Shown: piece after piece, positions 13,901 through 25,100 of the stretch
Position numbering within the stretch: the stretch's first letter is position 1
Layout: each line of letters begins with the position of its first letter
Assembly (NCBI RefSeq): GCF_963678635.1
Contig: NC_087066.1
Span: 67,839,477-67,903,476, forward strand
Source: Symsagittifera roscoffensis
Lineage: Eukaryota; Xenacoelomorpha; Acoela; Convolutidae
Length of the DNA: 64,000 nucleotides
Direction of reading: 5' to 3'
Notes under the pieces: model-generated
Database searches by the model: none
Told to the model about the DNA's origin: nothing
The model's input: the letters and a program-made list of their open reading frames with translations, nothing else
Program-made: the position numbers and the translations under genes

Positions 13901-15046
13901 AAAACGAATGAAACTTGAAATTTAAGAGCGTTTTTCTCAAAATCTGCTGGCTTTAGACAAAAAAAAATTAAGACATAACTTGCTAAGAATTTCAAAATTA
14001 ATACAGTGCAATTTATTCTGTGAAATTCGGGTCCATAATTCAACATCAAAACCGACCTTTTTCGGCTTGTTTTAGTGAAGCAAAAATTACGCCGAAACTA
14101 TTGATTCTATTGTTGACAAATATATCAAAGTGCTCCTCTCATTTGGCCCAACAAAAACTAAGAATGCTAATCTCCAAAAAATTATAAATTAGTTAATTAT
14201 TGCTTGATAGACAAAAATGTCGTTTTTACAATGAAAAACCTCACTTTTTCATTTAAAAACGATTTTTAAACTTTTTGCGCAACTTTTTTTTTGAAATTAG
14301 TTCTTTCGTAAAATTTGGTAGTTTTGCCGTAATTTTTGATTGATTAAAAAAGCCGAAAATGGCCGTTTTTTGGGTATAATAACGGACCCGAATTTCGCAA
14401 AATAAAGCAAGATTCTAAGCAAGTTTTGGCTTCATCATTTTTTTACCTTAAGGCATCCCAATTTGAGAAAAACATGTTTTAAATTTCAAATTTTATCCGT
14501 TATGTCCGGATAAATTAAATCAGCACTGTATTAAAAGTGTTCCATAATTTGAACATCGTTGTCAACTGTTTTTGCAAAAAAAAATTAACCAATATTAGAA
14601 AACAAACCTAGCAGAAAAAGAGATCGCGCCACTTGTTTCAAATTGCCAATGCTATTCGGTGCTAAGAAACAGCAAGTTTGAAACATTTCCAGCGACTCTT
14701 GAATCTTCCCTTCCAGTCTACTAATGAGACCTTGTACGTACAACGCATACTCGCACAGACCACTAGACTCCTCCAACCGTGCTTTTATCACTGCCTTGCA
14801 CTTTTCAAAGTCTTTCTTGACGTAATACTGATGGATAAGCCAGTTGCGTCTTTCAAAGGGTGCAATGTCTGGCGCTTTTTTATGAGAGGCAAATGGGACC
14901 GTCGGGGATGTCGCTGTACTCCTTGGAGGGGGAGAAGGAGACTCGACTTCTTTGGGTGGCGGGTGGGAGTCGGGAGGAGGAGGGGGATTGCAAGCTGCCA
15001 CGGAATCCTCAGTTCCAACATTATCAGTTCCGTCATCGTCGTTCAT
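7932..15046 (-). CDS. BBS4: BBS4, BBSome TPR subunit (5 coding exons, complete)
   Basis: BBS4 is a TPR-repeat subunit of the BBSome, the coat complex that moves membrane proteins in and out of cilia, and it also acts at centriolar satellites. Coding exons on the minus strand are 15046-14608, 13804-13583, 13052-12682, 10445-10197 and 8111-7932. All have GT-AG borders and keep phase, giving 486 residues against about 519 in human. Residues 1-50 are acidic then proline-rich; after that tandem TPRs fill the protein. Near-invariant family segments are [90 protein letters not shown] and [14 protein letters not shown]. The stop at 7932 follows a shortened tail that lacks the long Ser/Pro-rich C-terminus of vertebrates. 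Introns 3 and 4 (over 2 kb each) are full of dispersed repeats. Its presence implies a ciliated host. Confidence 0.96.
8263..8870. repeat. Dispersed repeat family A, copy 1 (BBS4 intron 4)
   Basis: The order 'agccggttattgtgcaagtagcacagaatg', then an AT-rich block, then 'cacgactggacgggcttt', then 'aaaactaaaacacccgattac' and 'catggtcggaacaaaaact' is shared with 11740-12240 (two overlapping or nested copies) and in part with 23139-23460. Same orientation each time, no ORF. A moderately old non-autonomous element of unknown class. Confidence 0.55.
9280..10010. repeat. Diverged copies of the repeat tandemly duplicated at 25.0-26.2 kb
   Basis: Contains 'tctcagatttggcagggta', a 'gttagtttt(c/t)' block and 'tgcaggcacaaag', in the order seen in the pair at 25036-26235, with many substitutions and indels. 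Lies in BBS4 intron 4. No coding potential recognised. Confidence 0.45.
11223..11282 (-). repeat. tRNA-like sequence in BBS4 intron 3
   Basis: On the minus strand there is a box A-like TGGCCTGGAGGTAACGCGG and a perfect box B-type GGTTCAAGTCC at the usual spacing. The T-stem pairs poorly and the acceptor arms are not convincing, so this is read as a SINE head or tRNA pseudogene, not a functional tRNA. Confidence 0.45.
11740..12240. repeat. Dispersed repeat family A, copies 2 and 3 (BBS4 intron 3)
   Basis: Two tandem or nested partial copies of the repeat at 8263-8870. Both contain 'ggtacctgattttgcgtgga' followed by an 'aaaaactaaaa' block and 'cgaatacaaa'. The first also has 'ggatagccggttactgtaaaaatagcacagaatg', the second 'atggtcggaacaacaactat'. 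Confidence 0.55.
13125..13450 (-). repeat. tRNA-like interspersed repeat, copy 1 (BBS4 intron 2)
   Basis: Shares about 320 bp with 21790-22105 in the same orientation. A tRNA-like core lies at 13216-13285 on the minus strand: box A TGGCTGAGTGGTTAGTGCG and box B-like GTTTGAAACC. Conserved sequence extends on both sides of the core, for example 'gctatgaaatttccaat' and 'aagcctcgaa(c/t)tag'. The core is therefore internal, not at the 5' end as in a standard SINE. Confidence 0.6.
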
Positions 15047-16490
15047 CGTGACCTCAACTAATCAGACATAACATGTCTGAAAAAATTTAACTACTCAGAT
15101 CAATTCAAGAATTTTTACTTAATTGAAAACATCGTTCAGCTGTTCGAATGAAACCTTCAGGGCTTAGCAGGGGCGGATCTAGGATTTTCTCGAGGGGATG
15201 GGATTCTCAAAAAAGTTTGTCGACCTGTTTTTTTTTTTAGATCAACCAGATCGCAGGCAAAATTTTAAAAAACAGGTCAAAAAAGGCCAAAAACTAGGCA
15301 ACATTTTCCAAAACTAGCCAAAAAAAAGGGCAACATTTTCTACGCCGCAAGCAAAATTTTGAAAAACAGGCCAAAAAAGGCTCCCCACTCAAAATTAGCA
15401 TACATTGGCGCCAAATGCGCCCTTAGGGGCTTAGGGTTACTTTGCCATCGCCATTTTACAAAAAGCAGTAAATTCAGTGACGGTTTTTATCCTTAAAATT
15501 ACAACCAACAGGAGAAGCAGTTCACAGAGCAGGCTGCACAGAATGTCCAGCCTGATTGGACAAAAACTTTTCAAGCAATTCAACAGTTGCTGAGTGTAAA
15601 ATTAACGGTAACGTTTTCAAATTTAAATCACAAATAGAAACACTTGAGTCCATGCTTTGTTCAAAAATGACCTTGAAAAACCAGATCAAGAATATCTGTC
15701 AAAGTTGTTAATTTCAACTTGGGTAACTAGAAGCTTCACTGCTGACTATCAAAAAATTCTCACTCTTAGTTATCATGCTGTCTCTTAATGAACAAATTTT
15801 GCGTGCGCTGGTATTGAGGGAATTGAAATTGTTTGAAGTTATGATATGACTCTTTACCGAAGGCGTGCCATTTTTTCAGAGCGCAAAACTGACTATCTAA
15901 ATTTGAAATTTATTGGCTGCTGTTGGATCTTCACTCGTAAATGCAGTTTACTCAAAGGATACGCTAATTATTTCCTTAGCAATTTTGATGACCACAAAAT
16001 TGCTGCAATGTCGGGTAACAACAATTTGTTCGATATAAAATCAGAAAAAAACATGAACGAAGAAAATGAAAACCTGATTTGCAAATACCTAAACTATGGT
16101 TGCAAAGTCGTAAAATTTTTTCATGACCGGCGTGAGAGTCACGCGCGTGCATAAGAATATTAATTAATTTCACTTAACAAAATCAGATACACTATTACAT
16201 TAAACAAAAGAATATTTTTTATCACATAATAAATAAATCAATAGTTTACCCAGGATTGTTAAGTGAGGATACGCAAAGGGTTTTCTTCAAACCCACTAGG
16301 AGCGTACCCCACAGATTACACAAAAAAAAAGCACATCATTGAGTTATGAATAAGTGATAAATATAATATTTATGAAACCAAATAGCAAAAAGAAAAAATT
16401 AGAAGTTTTTTAGAAATTAATTAACGCCTCATCCACCTCGCGAAAAAAAGCCCTTAAATTCTCTAGAAATTTGGGCAGAGTAACGCCCTC
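15047..16490. other. Upstream region of BBS4, no gene seen
   Basis: Holds the presumed BBS4 promoter on the minus strand. At 15169-15215 there is a 'ggggcggatctaggatttt' sequence followed by a G-rich run, resembling ends of non-autonomous DNA transposons common in invertebrate genomes; this is suggestive only. The ORFs around 15846-16173 have no recognisable domain and are treated as chance. Confidence 0.4.
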
Positions 16491-16664
16491 TTTTTGACCA
16501 TTTTTCAAAATTTCTTGAAATATGACTATGTCCTTTCGGTGCAAAGCAGAACAACCCAAAACTGTATACCCATACTCAGACTTGAATAGTATTAAACTAT
16601 GTTGCCCGGAAAGGATACAGTTCGAGCCGCCCCACCCCGCACCTGAACACAGTCATATTTATAA

Positions 16665-18905
16665 TCATAAAGCAAAAATATACCTAACAAGTTCGTAATT
16701 TTCATGTATAAACGTATCTCTTAGCATATGTGCCAAATTATTTAGTTCCCCTTTTTTTAAGTTTAAAACATTTTCCGGGAGCAAGTTATTATCTCTAAAT
16801 ATCTTCAACAGTTTGCATCCTCTAAACCATATCGATTGTCTTTTCGTTTTTGTCTTACAGCAAGGAACTTCAAATTGAATACCTATAGATTTTCTGGTAA
16901 AATAAGCCGATTTTGTTTTCAGAGTAAAAAAATCGTTAAGAAATGCGGTTGTATTCAACTTGTTTATTGATCTTAAGCAAAATTTGAGAAGATCGTACAC
17001 ATACAGCTCATGAACTGTTAAAATTTTGTGTTCTCTAAACCTTTCCCTAATACTATCAAATTTCCTTACTTTGTAAATCATTCGAATTATTTTTTTCTGC
17101 AAAAGGAAAATTGGATTGAGATTCGAGAAGCTCGTTCCCCCATATACCAGTAATCCATATTGTATAATGGGTTTGATGTTGTAACAATAATATTTTATTA
17201 GCACATCTATCGGTACAAATTTTCTCATTTGAGCAATAACTCCACAATGCCTTCCTAGTTTCGATTTTACTTTTTCAACGTGCGTACAAAATGACAGTTT
17301 TGAATCCACAAAAACACCTAGATATTTGCAATACGCCTTAGAAGTAACCATATAATTGTTAATGCACAACTGAAGACTGGAAGCACTTACTTTATTCTGG
17401 AAACTTAGTAATATTGATTTATCTCCATTAAGTGTTCGCTTATTTCTATTTAGCCAGTAACATATATTTTGTATGTCGTTGGTGAAGACCTCGAAAGATT
17501 CGTTTTCGCAAGTGACATTGGTATCATCTGCAAATAGGTAAACGGTTGTGTCTTTTACGCAATTGGGCATATCATTAATATATATTAAAAACAATAACGG
17601 ACCGATCACGGAACCTTGCGGAACTCCATGCGAAACATTCTTCCAATCAGAGTAAACGGAGTTTGTGAACACACATTGCCTACGATTGTAGAGATAATTT
17701 CGAAACCAATCATTACACAATCCTCTTATTCCGTAGTTTTCTAATTTTTGTAAAAGTAGTTCATGATCCAATGTATCAAAGGCTTTCTTAAGATCTAGGA
17801 ACATACTGAATTTCATTGACTTACCACCGTACCTAAGTTTTTCTGTTAACTCAACTAATGCATCGATAGTATTGTATTTCTGTCTAAATCCAAATTGTTT
17901 TTCATATAAAAGGTTGAACTTGTTCAAATAGTTGTATAGGCGATTATGCATTAATTTTTCAAAGATTTTACTGCAACAATTCAGTAAGGAAATGGGCCTG
18001 TAGTTATTTTCATCTGTTTTACTACCTTCTTTATAGAAGGGCTGGATTTTGGCGCTCTTGAGTTGTTCGGGATATTGGCCGGATTCGAATGACAGGTTTA
18101 TCAAATAAGTTAAATATGGCGCAATTACATGAGAAACTTTCTTAATGATAATATTGCTTATTTCATCTACTCCCGTAGATTGTTTCGCTTTTAGATTCTC
18201 TATTATTTCCAGGACTTCGAACATTGTTACTTTGTGTAAGAACATTGACTGTGGTGCATTATATTTTGAATAAGTCTCATGAGACTCTCTGCTATCACTT
18301 GGTAATGATGCCAGAAGTTTTGACGCAATGTTAGCGAAGTGATCATTCAAGTGGTTGGCGATCTCCTGATTATTATCTATTTCTAAATCTCCATCTTTAA
18401 GAAGAGGAACGTTTCCACTCCTTGGACATTTTCCTAATATTTCATTTAATATTTTAAAAACCTGTCTCGAGTCTCCAATGCAATTATTGAACCTATTGTG
18501 ATAGTAATTTCTTTTGCTTAGCTTAGCTAATTTTTCTACTTTACTCCTCTCGGCGAGGAATTTTTCGCGCTTGGTCTTATTTGTTTTGTTACATTTCCAT
18601 TCCTTATACATTCTGTTCCTGGAACTTATTGCCTTTTTTATTTCTTTGCTGACCCACCCTGCCGAAGAGCAATCTTTTGCAGTGCATATGCGTACAGGTG
18701 CATATTCATCAATCGTTTTGTTAAAGCAATTTTGGAAAGATTCGTACGAGGAATTCATATTTTGATCAACTAAAAGTTGTGCTCCATCTAGTTTTACTTT
18801 AAGGGAATTTTGGAAACTAAGGATTTTAACTTCATCGTTAAGGAATTTTAAATCCCGAAATATTTTCGTTGTATCCTGTTTACGAGCTATTCTGAAATTT
18901 AGCAA
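16665..18905 (-). CDS. LINE ORF2 C-terminal part: reverse transcriptase
   Basis: 746 codons open, frameshifted from the endonuclease. RT motifs run in order: IQPFYKEGSKTDENNYRPIS (block 1), KQFGFRQKYNTIDALVEL, FLDLKKAFDTLDHELLL (motif A aspartate), GVPQGSVIGPLLFLIYIND (motif B), FADDTNV (catalytic DD of motif C) and CKYLGVFVDSKLSF (thumb side). The protein would copy LINE RNA by target-primed reverse transcription. No RNase H or C-terminal zinc knuckle is evident. The first codons overlap the end of the endonuclease frame, which locates the break in an AT-rich run at 18880-18905. Confidence 0.93.
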   Translation of the reverse strand: MLNFRIARKQDTTKIFRDLKFLNDEVKILSFQNSLKVKLDGAQLLVDQNMNSSYESFQNCFNKTIDEYAPVRICTAKDCSSAGWVSKEIKKAISSRNRMYKEWKCNKTNKTKREKFLAERSKVEKLAKLSKRNYYHNRFNNCIGDSRQVFKILNEILGKCPRSGNVPLLKDGDLEIDNNQEIANHLNDHFANIASKLLASLPSDSRESHETYSKYNAPQSMFLHKVTMFEVLEIIENLKAKQSTGVDEISNIIIKKVSHVIAPYLTYLINLSFESGQYPEQLKSAKIQPFYKEGSKTDENNYRPISLLNCCSKIFEKLMHNRLYNYLNKFNLLYEKQFGFRQKYNTIDALVELTEKLRYGGKSMKFSMFLDLKKAFDTLDHELLLQKLENYGIRGLCNDWFRNYLYNRRQCVFTNSVYSDWKNVSHGVPQGSVIGPLLFLIYINDMPNCVKDTTVYLFADDTNVTCENESFEVFTNDIQNICYWLNRNKRTLNGDKSILLSFQNKVSASSLQLCINNYMVTSKAYCKYLGVFVDSKLSFCTHVEKVKSKLGRHCGVIAQMRKFVPIDVLIKYYCYNIKPIIQYGLLVYGGTSFSNLNPIFLLQKKIIRMIYKVRKFDSIRERFREHKILTVHELYVYDLLKFCLRSINKLNTTAFLNDFFTLKTKSAYFTRKSIGIQFEVPCCKTKTKRQSIWFRGCKLLKIFRDNNLLPENVLNLKKGELNNLAHMLRDTFIHENYELVRYIFAL

Positions 18906-19599
18906 AAATTGGGCAATGATCGGTAAACGCGTGCTCTTCCAAAATTTTTACTTCATATTCCGGAATATTTTTTACAAAGAAATGGTCGATACACGTGTTT
19001 GATTCAGCTGTTATTCGTGTTGGGGTATGACTTGTGAGAATGAAGCCATTTGCTGCTATAGTATTTAGATAGTTATTTACAAGGTTACTTTGTTGTAAGA
19101 TATCAATATTAAAATCACCGCCAAAAATTATAGGGCCATTGTGGTTTGACAGTTCTTCAAGAAACTCATCTAATTTTTCGATGAATAATCCTTTATCGGA
19201 ACGTGGCTTTAAATAGGTAACAACCAAAATGATTTTTACATTCGCATATTTCACTAATATTGCCTTAGTTTCTGGTAAGCTACATTTTATCTCTTGGATG
19301 TAACTAATATTATTTCTAATTTGGATCATCGACCCACCACCTCTATTCATTTGCCTATTACAAGCAAAGGACGTGTAATTTTTCATTGTAAAAAGCTCTT
19401 TGTTATCTTCCTCACTTAGCCATGTTTCTGTAGTAAAAATGACTTTTGGAGACTCGAGACTTTTAACTAGTGCTTCCAGTTCTTCACTATGTTTTTTAAT
19501 CGATCTAGTATTACACAACAAGACAGTAAAATTAGTAATTACATCGCACTTGGAGTTTTCAGGTTCCACTGGAGCCAGACTCTTCCTTAAAAATATCAC
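18880..19599 (-). CDS. LINE ORF2 N-terminal part: AP-like endonuclease
   Basis: 240 codons. Exonuclease-endonuclease-phosphatase fold motifs are in order: LLCNTRSIKKH (catalytic Asn), IFTTETWLS (Glu), NRGGGSMIQIR, IIFGGDFNIDI (Asp/Asn), SNTCIDHFFV and FTDHCPIFAKF (Asp-His). The enzyme would nick the genomic target to start reverse transcription. The frame ends at a TAA just after the DHCPI block, where an intact element would run straight into the RT domain; this is a frameshift, not a natural C-terminus. Confidence 0.9.
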   Translation of the reverse strand: MIFLRKSLAPVEPENSKCDVITNFTVLLCNTRSIKKHSEELEALVKSLESPKVIFTTETWLSEEDNKELFTMKNYTSFACNRQMNRGGGSMIQIRNNISYIQEIKCSLPETKAILVKYANVKIILVVTYLKPRSDKGLFIEKLDEFLEELSNHNGPIIFGGDFNIDILQQSNLVNNYLNTIAANGFILTSHTPTRITAESNTCIDHFFVKNIPEYEVKILEEHAFTDHCPIFAKFQNSS

Positions 19600-20482
19600 T
19601 TTTATTTACAAAGCAATTCATTAAATCATTTACAGTATATCCCAACTGCGCCACTCCTTCATAAAGGCTAGTTATTTTTCCAACTCTTTCGCTGTTCTTC
19701 CACTGATAGAGCAGATTCCCGTCCCTGGTCCAAACTCCATTAATACGGTTATCCTGTTTCAAGAATTTCATAAAATTAACCCTTGCACTAGTCAGATCTT
19801 CAAACACGTGAATTTGGGCACTCTGTTCATTGTCTTTGAGTGTCTTCTTTTTTCGCAGAATATTTATTTTCGCCACCCTTCTCGAGAAACGTACAATAAT
19901 TGGTCGGTTTGTGTTGTTTGTCCGAGTTGGCAACCGATGTGCTATTGAAATATCAGCAGGAGTAACATTTGCCCCAATGTTTGTTGCCAATTGGATAACA
20001 TTGTTGATGGTCTTGTCATAATTTTCAAAAATGCTGTTACCATTCGAATCTCTCTGTACTTGCTCTGGAAATCCGAATATCTTCAAATTATCTCGCCTAT
20101 TGTAATTCTCTAGCTGTTCGTCTTCGCACATGGCTTTCACGAGAGTAACCGTTTCACTATTTTTTAGTTCTTTTCGTACTTTCCCAAGAATTTCATTTTT
20201 TGTTGCAGTCAGAAGCTCATTAATCACTTGTCGAATTGTCCCTTTTAGATCCTCAGTCAACATTTTTACAATATCTGGAATTTTGTTTTCAATTGCCTTT
20301 TCAATGGTTGCTTCTAGTTTTTCTAATACGGGTTCTTCGTCTGGTGGGCTGAGAGCAGCACATGTCCTTTTGTTGTCGGGCTTAGCAATTGGCGTTTGGT
20401 CTTGGAATCTAAGAGTGGGTGGATTAGTCGCGGTTTCATCATGTGATTCCATTTTCACTTCTCTATTTAATAAGTTTATCAC
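19559..20482 (-). CDS. LINE ORF1 protein (coiled coil plus RRM-like domain)
   Basis: 307 residues. About residues 50-120 form a heptad-rich helical region (EKLEATIEKAIENKI and following), typical of the ORF1 trimerisation coil. The following ENYNRRDNLKIFGFPE and IAHRLP...RPIIVRFSRRV blocks resemble the RRM-like and C-terminal nucleic-acid-binding modules of L1-type ORF1 proteins. It should bind LINE RNA and act as chaperone. The 3' end overlaps the endonuclease start by about 40 bp in another frame. Confidence 0.85.
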   Translation of the reverse strand: MINLLNREVKMESHDETATNPPTLRFQDQTPIAKPDNKRTCAALSPPDEEPVLEKLEATIEKAIENKIPDIVKMLTEDLKGTIRQVINELLTATKNEILGKVRKELKNSETVTLVKAMCEDEQLENYNRRDNLKIFGFPEQVQRDSNGNSIFENYDKTINNVIQLATNIGANVTPADISIAHRLPTRTNNTNRPIIVRFSRRVAKINILRKKKTLKDNEQSAQIHVFEDLTSARVNFMKFLKQDNRINGVWTRDGNLLYQWKNSERVGKITSLYEGVAQLGYTVNDLMNCFVNKSDIFKEESGSSGT

Positions 20483-20954
20483 AACAATTAGGCTAATATT
20501 GAATGAGTGTTACAAACGGCCCACAGCTCCTTTATTTCAAGCTGATTTAAAGAATTCCAGTACGAATTCTGTACTATAGTTCGAATTCTGTGCCATCGAG
20601 TATTTAGTGTATTCCATCGGTCGCAGGACAATTTACCCTATTCCTATCTACACTATGCCATTTCACCCTAAAACATTCTATCCTATATAGCAATTCAACT
20701 TAGGCCTATGCCAAATTACCCCACAATTAAGTTTTATCCTTTATCACACTAGGTGTAAGGTGCATGTATAGAATTGTTAAATCATACCATGTAGACTCAA
20801 AGTTTGTCTCGGTCAACAAAAATTAAAACATTTGACCGACAAAGTAGCAATTAACACAACTAGCAGGTTTTAAACCTGAATAACAGCATCTAGAATAGAA
20901 ACGAACACAAGAATCGAATCATTTAACCATTTTATTTATTGCAAACTATACACA

Positions 20955-21418
20955 ATGCGCCAAATTACATGCGAATTAGCACAGCGAAATCGCAAAACGC
21001 TTATCATGGAGGGACACGAAATCACGAAAAAGCAAGAAACAGAGAATGGCAACGACTATTGGAAGTGCTCACGTTGGCACTCTCACAAATGCAAGGTGAC
21101 TCGGGTAGAAAATCAGGTATCTTCACGAAATGACGACAGTCACGAGTTCCCTCGCCGGTCAGACGACAGAATCATAGTGCAACAAATGTACCAAAACTCA
21201 GCAGGTTCCAGTCATCAGCTGCATTATTGCAATTTGCCTCTTCAGACTGTCAGATGAGAAAACCGGCCACCTGGCTTTGCCTTCGCGCTCTGCCATTAAA
21301 AGGGCGCTCAATCGACAAAACGATTGACAGGCCTTTCGCCACGCCAATATTCGACAGGCAATTCGAGCTGCCTAAACAACACGAAGACTTTAGCCTATTC
21401 GATAGCGCGATGGAATAA
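20955..21418 (+). pseudogene. Decayed FLYWCH-type / MULE-derived remnant
   Basis: The first frame (from 20955) contains a FLYWCH-like zinc-binding arrangement: GHEITKKQETENG, NDYWKCSRWHSHKCK and NDDSHEF, that is Y-W-x-C ... C ... H. A second frame (21227-21418) carries ALPLKGRSIDKTIDR, FELPKQHEDFSLFDSA, like the segment that follows FLYWCH domains in MULE-type transposon proteins. The two halves are in different frames and there is no downstream transposase, so this is read as a broken fragment. Domain assignment rests on pattern only. Confidence 0.45.
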
Positions 21419-21789
21419 GATACTGGGCGAGTTCTTAATTTTGACAATCGCGATTATTTAAATGCCCTCGAACACAGACCTCTATCTATCTAGTTGTGAT
21501 TGCTATTGATTTAAACTTATTGGTATGCACCTCTCTTTTGCTAGCGTTTATATTCTGCTGAGATAAAAAAAACTTCGCCTAAGATTTTTCTGATATTCTA
21601 CTGACTTTTATTAGGTCTGCGTTTGCAACCAATTGTAATTATTATTCGCCGTTCTCGTTTGCTGTTACCCGCTTCTGAAATTAGAATAAGGTTGTCGCTC
21701 AAGATAAGATCTCTTTTGATTTTTTGTTTATTTTCAGTTAATCTCAGTTTGCATTCATCTCTTGCATACGAGTTATTCACACAGAGGCA

Positions 21790-22105
21790 AAACTCCGCAA
21801 AGAGTAGCTAGAACACGGCAAAAGCAGCTCTTTAAAGCAATAAGAAAAAGTAGAAAGAAGCCTCGAATTAGCAAAAACTCGGCTATGTCTCGGATTCGAC
21901 CTGCGAACTAGAGATTTTGATTCTAGCGCACTAACCACTCAGCCACGGACTCTTAATAATTCACAGACGTTAGCCACAAATAAAGCAGGGATGCTATGAA
22001 ATTTCCAATCCTGCAGATCATGATTATGGCAAAAGGGTCATCACATAAGTGAACAACTTTATTTGCGAATTAGGCTAGAAAAAAAGAAGATTCATCAAAA
22101 AAAAA
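21790..22105 (-). repeat. tRNA-like interspersed repeat, copy 2
   Basis: Second copy of the repeat at 13125-13450. The tRNA-like core is at 21881-21950 on the minus strand: box A TGGCTGAGTGGTTAGTGCG and box B GGTCGAATCC, better preserved than in copy 1. Flanks are conserved on both sides. Confidence 0.6.
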
Positions 22106-25100
22106 ACAACGCCGCTGGCTAGTGTAATAATTGATCTCACCCGGAAAATCGAATTTGCTTTTGATCCGAGTAGTTGTTCAAGACCCTTTGAAATTTATTT
22201 TTTAATTTTATTTTGAAAACTGAATAGCCGTCTAAGGTTTATTGCATTTCTCTGCGTTTAGTCCTCAAAAAATTCGAAATACCACAAATCGCCACATAAG
22301 CTATTTGCATTGAAATCAATGTCTACAAGTCCTTCAGAAAAAAGTCAGCACGATTAAATGCCTAAGGTCTTTCTTTGTACGAAAATCAACTCAACAAATA
22401 TTCGAAAAACAAATGGCCGCGCAGATCTGAAAATCAGAAAAACAGAAATAAGAATATTAGTGGGGAGAAAAGAAAATCACACATGCAGTCGAGTACAAAA
22501 AGATGGAGTTAAACAACTGATGATGATGATAAATCACGAATGAAAAAACGCTTACGTGATACGACAATACATGGCTCATGAGCGTTCTTTGAATTACGTG
22601 AGTTCGCGTGAAAAACACCCCATTCTAGATTAGAGTCTCTTCTAATTTCGAGGAAAGTTTGTGGGGCTCGGATAATAAAACTAGGCAACAACATGCAAAT
22701 AAAAAGCTGAGATTAGGACCCCCAAGAGTTTTCTTAAAGGTAGACAAAATAGATTGACGAAAAAAAGTAGCCTACGCCATAGTTGAAGCAAACGAAACTA
22801 AAAACTATTTTCGAATTCTTTTTTCTCGCAAACCTGACACGCCTGCACCTTGAAATACGCTGGACTGAAAGTTCTGCAGTCCAAATCAACCAAAAAAATC
22901 AACTCAGCTAATGAGACTTTCAATGAAAAATATTAAACGGAAGAATTGTTGCTCAACACACGCACTGTTAGCACCAATTCCATCAAGGCTGCTCATAAAA
23001 CACTTGCAAGCAACCATTTAAATCGAGTACGTATTTAACTCGAAAGCACGATATCAAACTAGACCTTAGAACGTTCTAAATAGGGAAATCGAACGTGCAT
23101 AATTGAAAATTATAACTCTTAATTAAAATAATAACAAGGATAGCGGGTTGCTGAGCAAAAACCGCTAAAGGTTCCGACCACCATCTGGTTTAAATTTTCT
23201 ATTTTTCTTAATTTCATGTTGAAGTTATTCAGCAAAGAGCGACTAAATTAGGTAAAAACGGCAGAACGAGAGACGTAAATCAAGTTTAAACTTCAGTAAT
23301 ACCATAAACTACAATAAATTTTGTGACATGTGGTCTGAAAATTGCTATAAGTGCGACTAATTTATCTCGACACTGAGGCAACTTTTTATAAAATTTATTG
23401 AAGCCAAACAACAGCTGAAAGGGCTTGAACACGATGACACATTTCAGCCCTACCAGCGGTCTTGGAGGTTGTCAAAATAAGCAGACGAAGAAATGTACCC
23501 TACGCCATAGTTCCTTCCTAGGCGATATGTTACAATAGGTGGTAAATTTGAGCATCAAGCAGGTATGAAAACTGACAACTATAATGCATAATATAGTCAT
23601 GTCAATTTCCATCAATTGTACATGCTAATAAGCTACTTTTTGTAAACACATTCCACTGCCAGATGAAATGTTATGCAAAAATTCAATATTTACACTTCTA
23701 AATTTTTATTCCAAGTATAACAAAAAGCTCTCTGGCTATTTAGCATAAGCCTGCCACCTATTGTTATATATCACCCCTTCGTACCCATAGGTGGTTGAAA
23801 CAAAAACTTCGACGGTCCTAATTTAAGATTAATTGTTTTAAGATTTTTAGCGAATACATTATACCTTGACAAAACCGGATTAAAATGTGAAACTTTTTCA
23901 CCCAATGGGCAAATTTGAAAAGTCAATTCCACTTTTGAAAAAAATTTTGAAATAGAAAGTCACACAAAAATTTGCGCCAATTATACTTTCCAATTCGCAA
24001 GCGCAATTTAACTTCTCAATTCTACTTTTCTTTTCTAATAAGCAATTGCATTAAAAAGATTTAAGAGAAAATCAAAAATCAAGCAGTTTAAATTAAAACT
24101 GAGCGGGAGACTATGATTTTTATCTGAGAAAATATTTGGATCAAATTGAAAGAATACTAAATTTGACGTACAAGCGAAGCTGCACTTCGCTAAAAACAAG
24201 CGAGGAAAATGCAAAAAGAGCTCTAAACAGGCAAAAAGAAAAGATTAAAAATACTCTTTAATTAAAAATTTTGTTGTGATCAGGAATATCACGTTCTCAC
24301 ATTTGCTTCACGCCCGCTTGTAATTTTACTTAGGCTATTCACCAATAAAGCAGCTACAAGTTCTATCCATTGGTCCATAAAATGTAGCAAAAACTCGACC
24401 AAAAAATATAACTACTTAATTGTTCCTGATTTGAATATCCGACATGTTGCTTAGGAGTCTCATGTCCTCGTATTTGCGCCACGATCACTTGGAAGTACGC
24501 AAGTGGTCAAGCTATTACTAAATCTACATGTTCCAATATTTTCAATCATTTTGTACTGATACAGAAACTTTCAAAAACTCAATCAGGGGTTTTTACGCTA
24601 AACTCTAGTGCTTCTCTCTGCTTAAGTAGGAGATTAACCGCTCATTTAAAAAGACAACTGCTACTCGCTCTTTCAATCGAGGTCTTCGTCTCAGATGGCT
24701 AGTTCGAAAAGTTGGCTGGCTAGTTCGAAAACAAAGTGAAAATGATTCCAAAAATCGATCAAAAATTCATCTTTTTTTCTTCCAAATGCATAAACTTTTC
24801 TAAAGCATAAAAAAGCCTCTGATTTCCACGCCTTGATTTTTAGATTGAAGACTTCCGCGCCTAATTTTTTGAGATTAAACCCTCAATATCATAATTAGAA
24901 GTATTTTTCAAGAATAGTGACGAAAATTCTAAACAAAAAACACGGTAAGAAATTTAATAGAAATCCATATCAGCTTTGCAACTAAAAATAATCGGGTAAA
25001 AAGACATAACATAGGTTAAATCTAATCACCGTATTAGTTTTAATGAACTACCAACTTCGGAATCAACAGGTTAGTTTTTGCGAAAAAAAAATCACTATCC

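Larger units (their letters stand above)
16500..20600 (-). mobile_element. Non-LTR retrotransposon (LINE), almost complete, CR1/L2/Jockey-like
   Basis: ORF1 (20482-19559), an AP-like endonuclease (19599-18880) and reverse transcriptase (18905-16665) lie in the standard LINE order on the minus strand. ORF1 and the endonuclease overlap by about 40 bp. A single-base frameshift near 18880-18905 splits ORF2. The outer limits are approximate: the 3' UTR runs below 16664 and the 5' UTR above 20482. No poly(A) tail or target-site duplication was identified. The long intact reading frames suggest a fairly young copy. Confidence 0.9.

Noticed and set aside
15846-16173. Overlapping ORFs of 65-102 codons upstream of BBS4
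   Set aside because: AT-rich composition, no domain, no splice structure.
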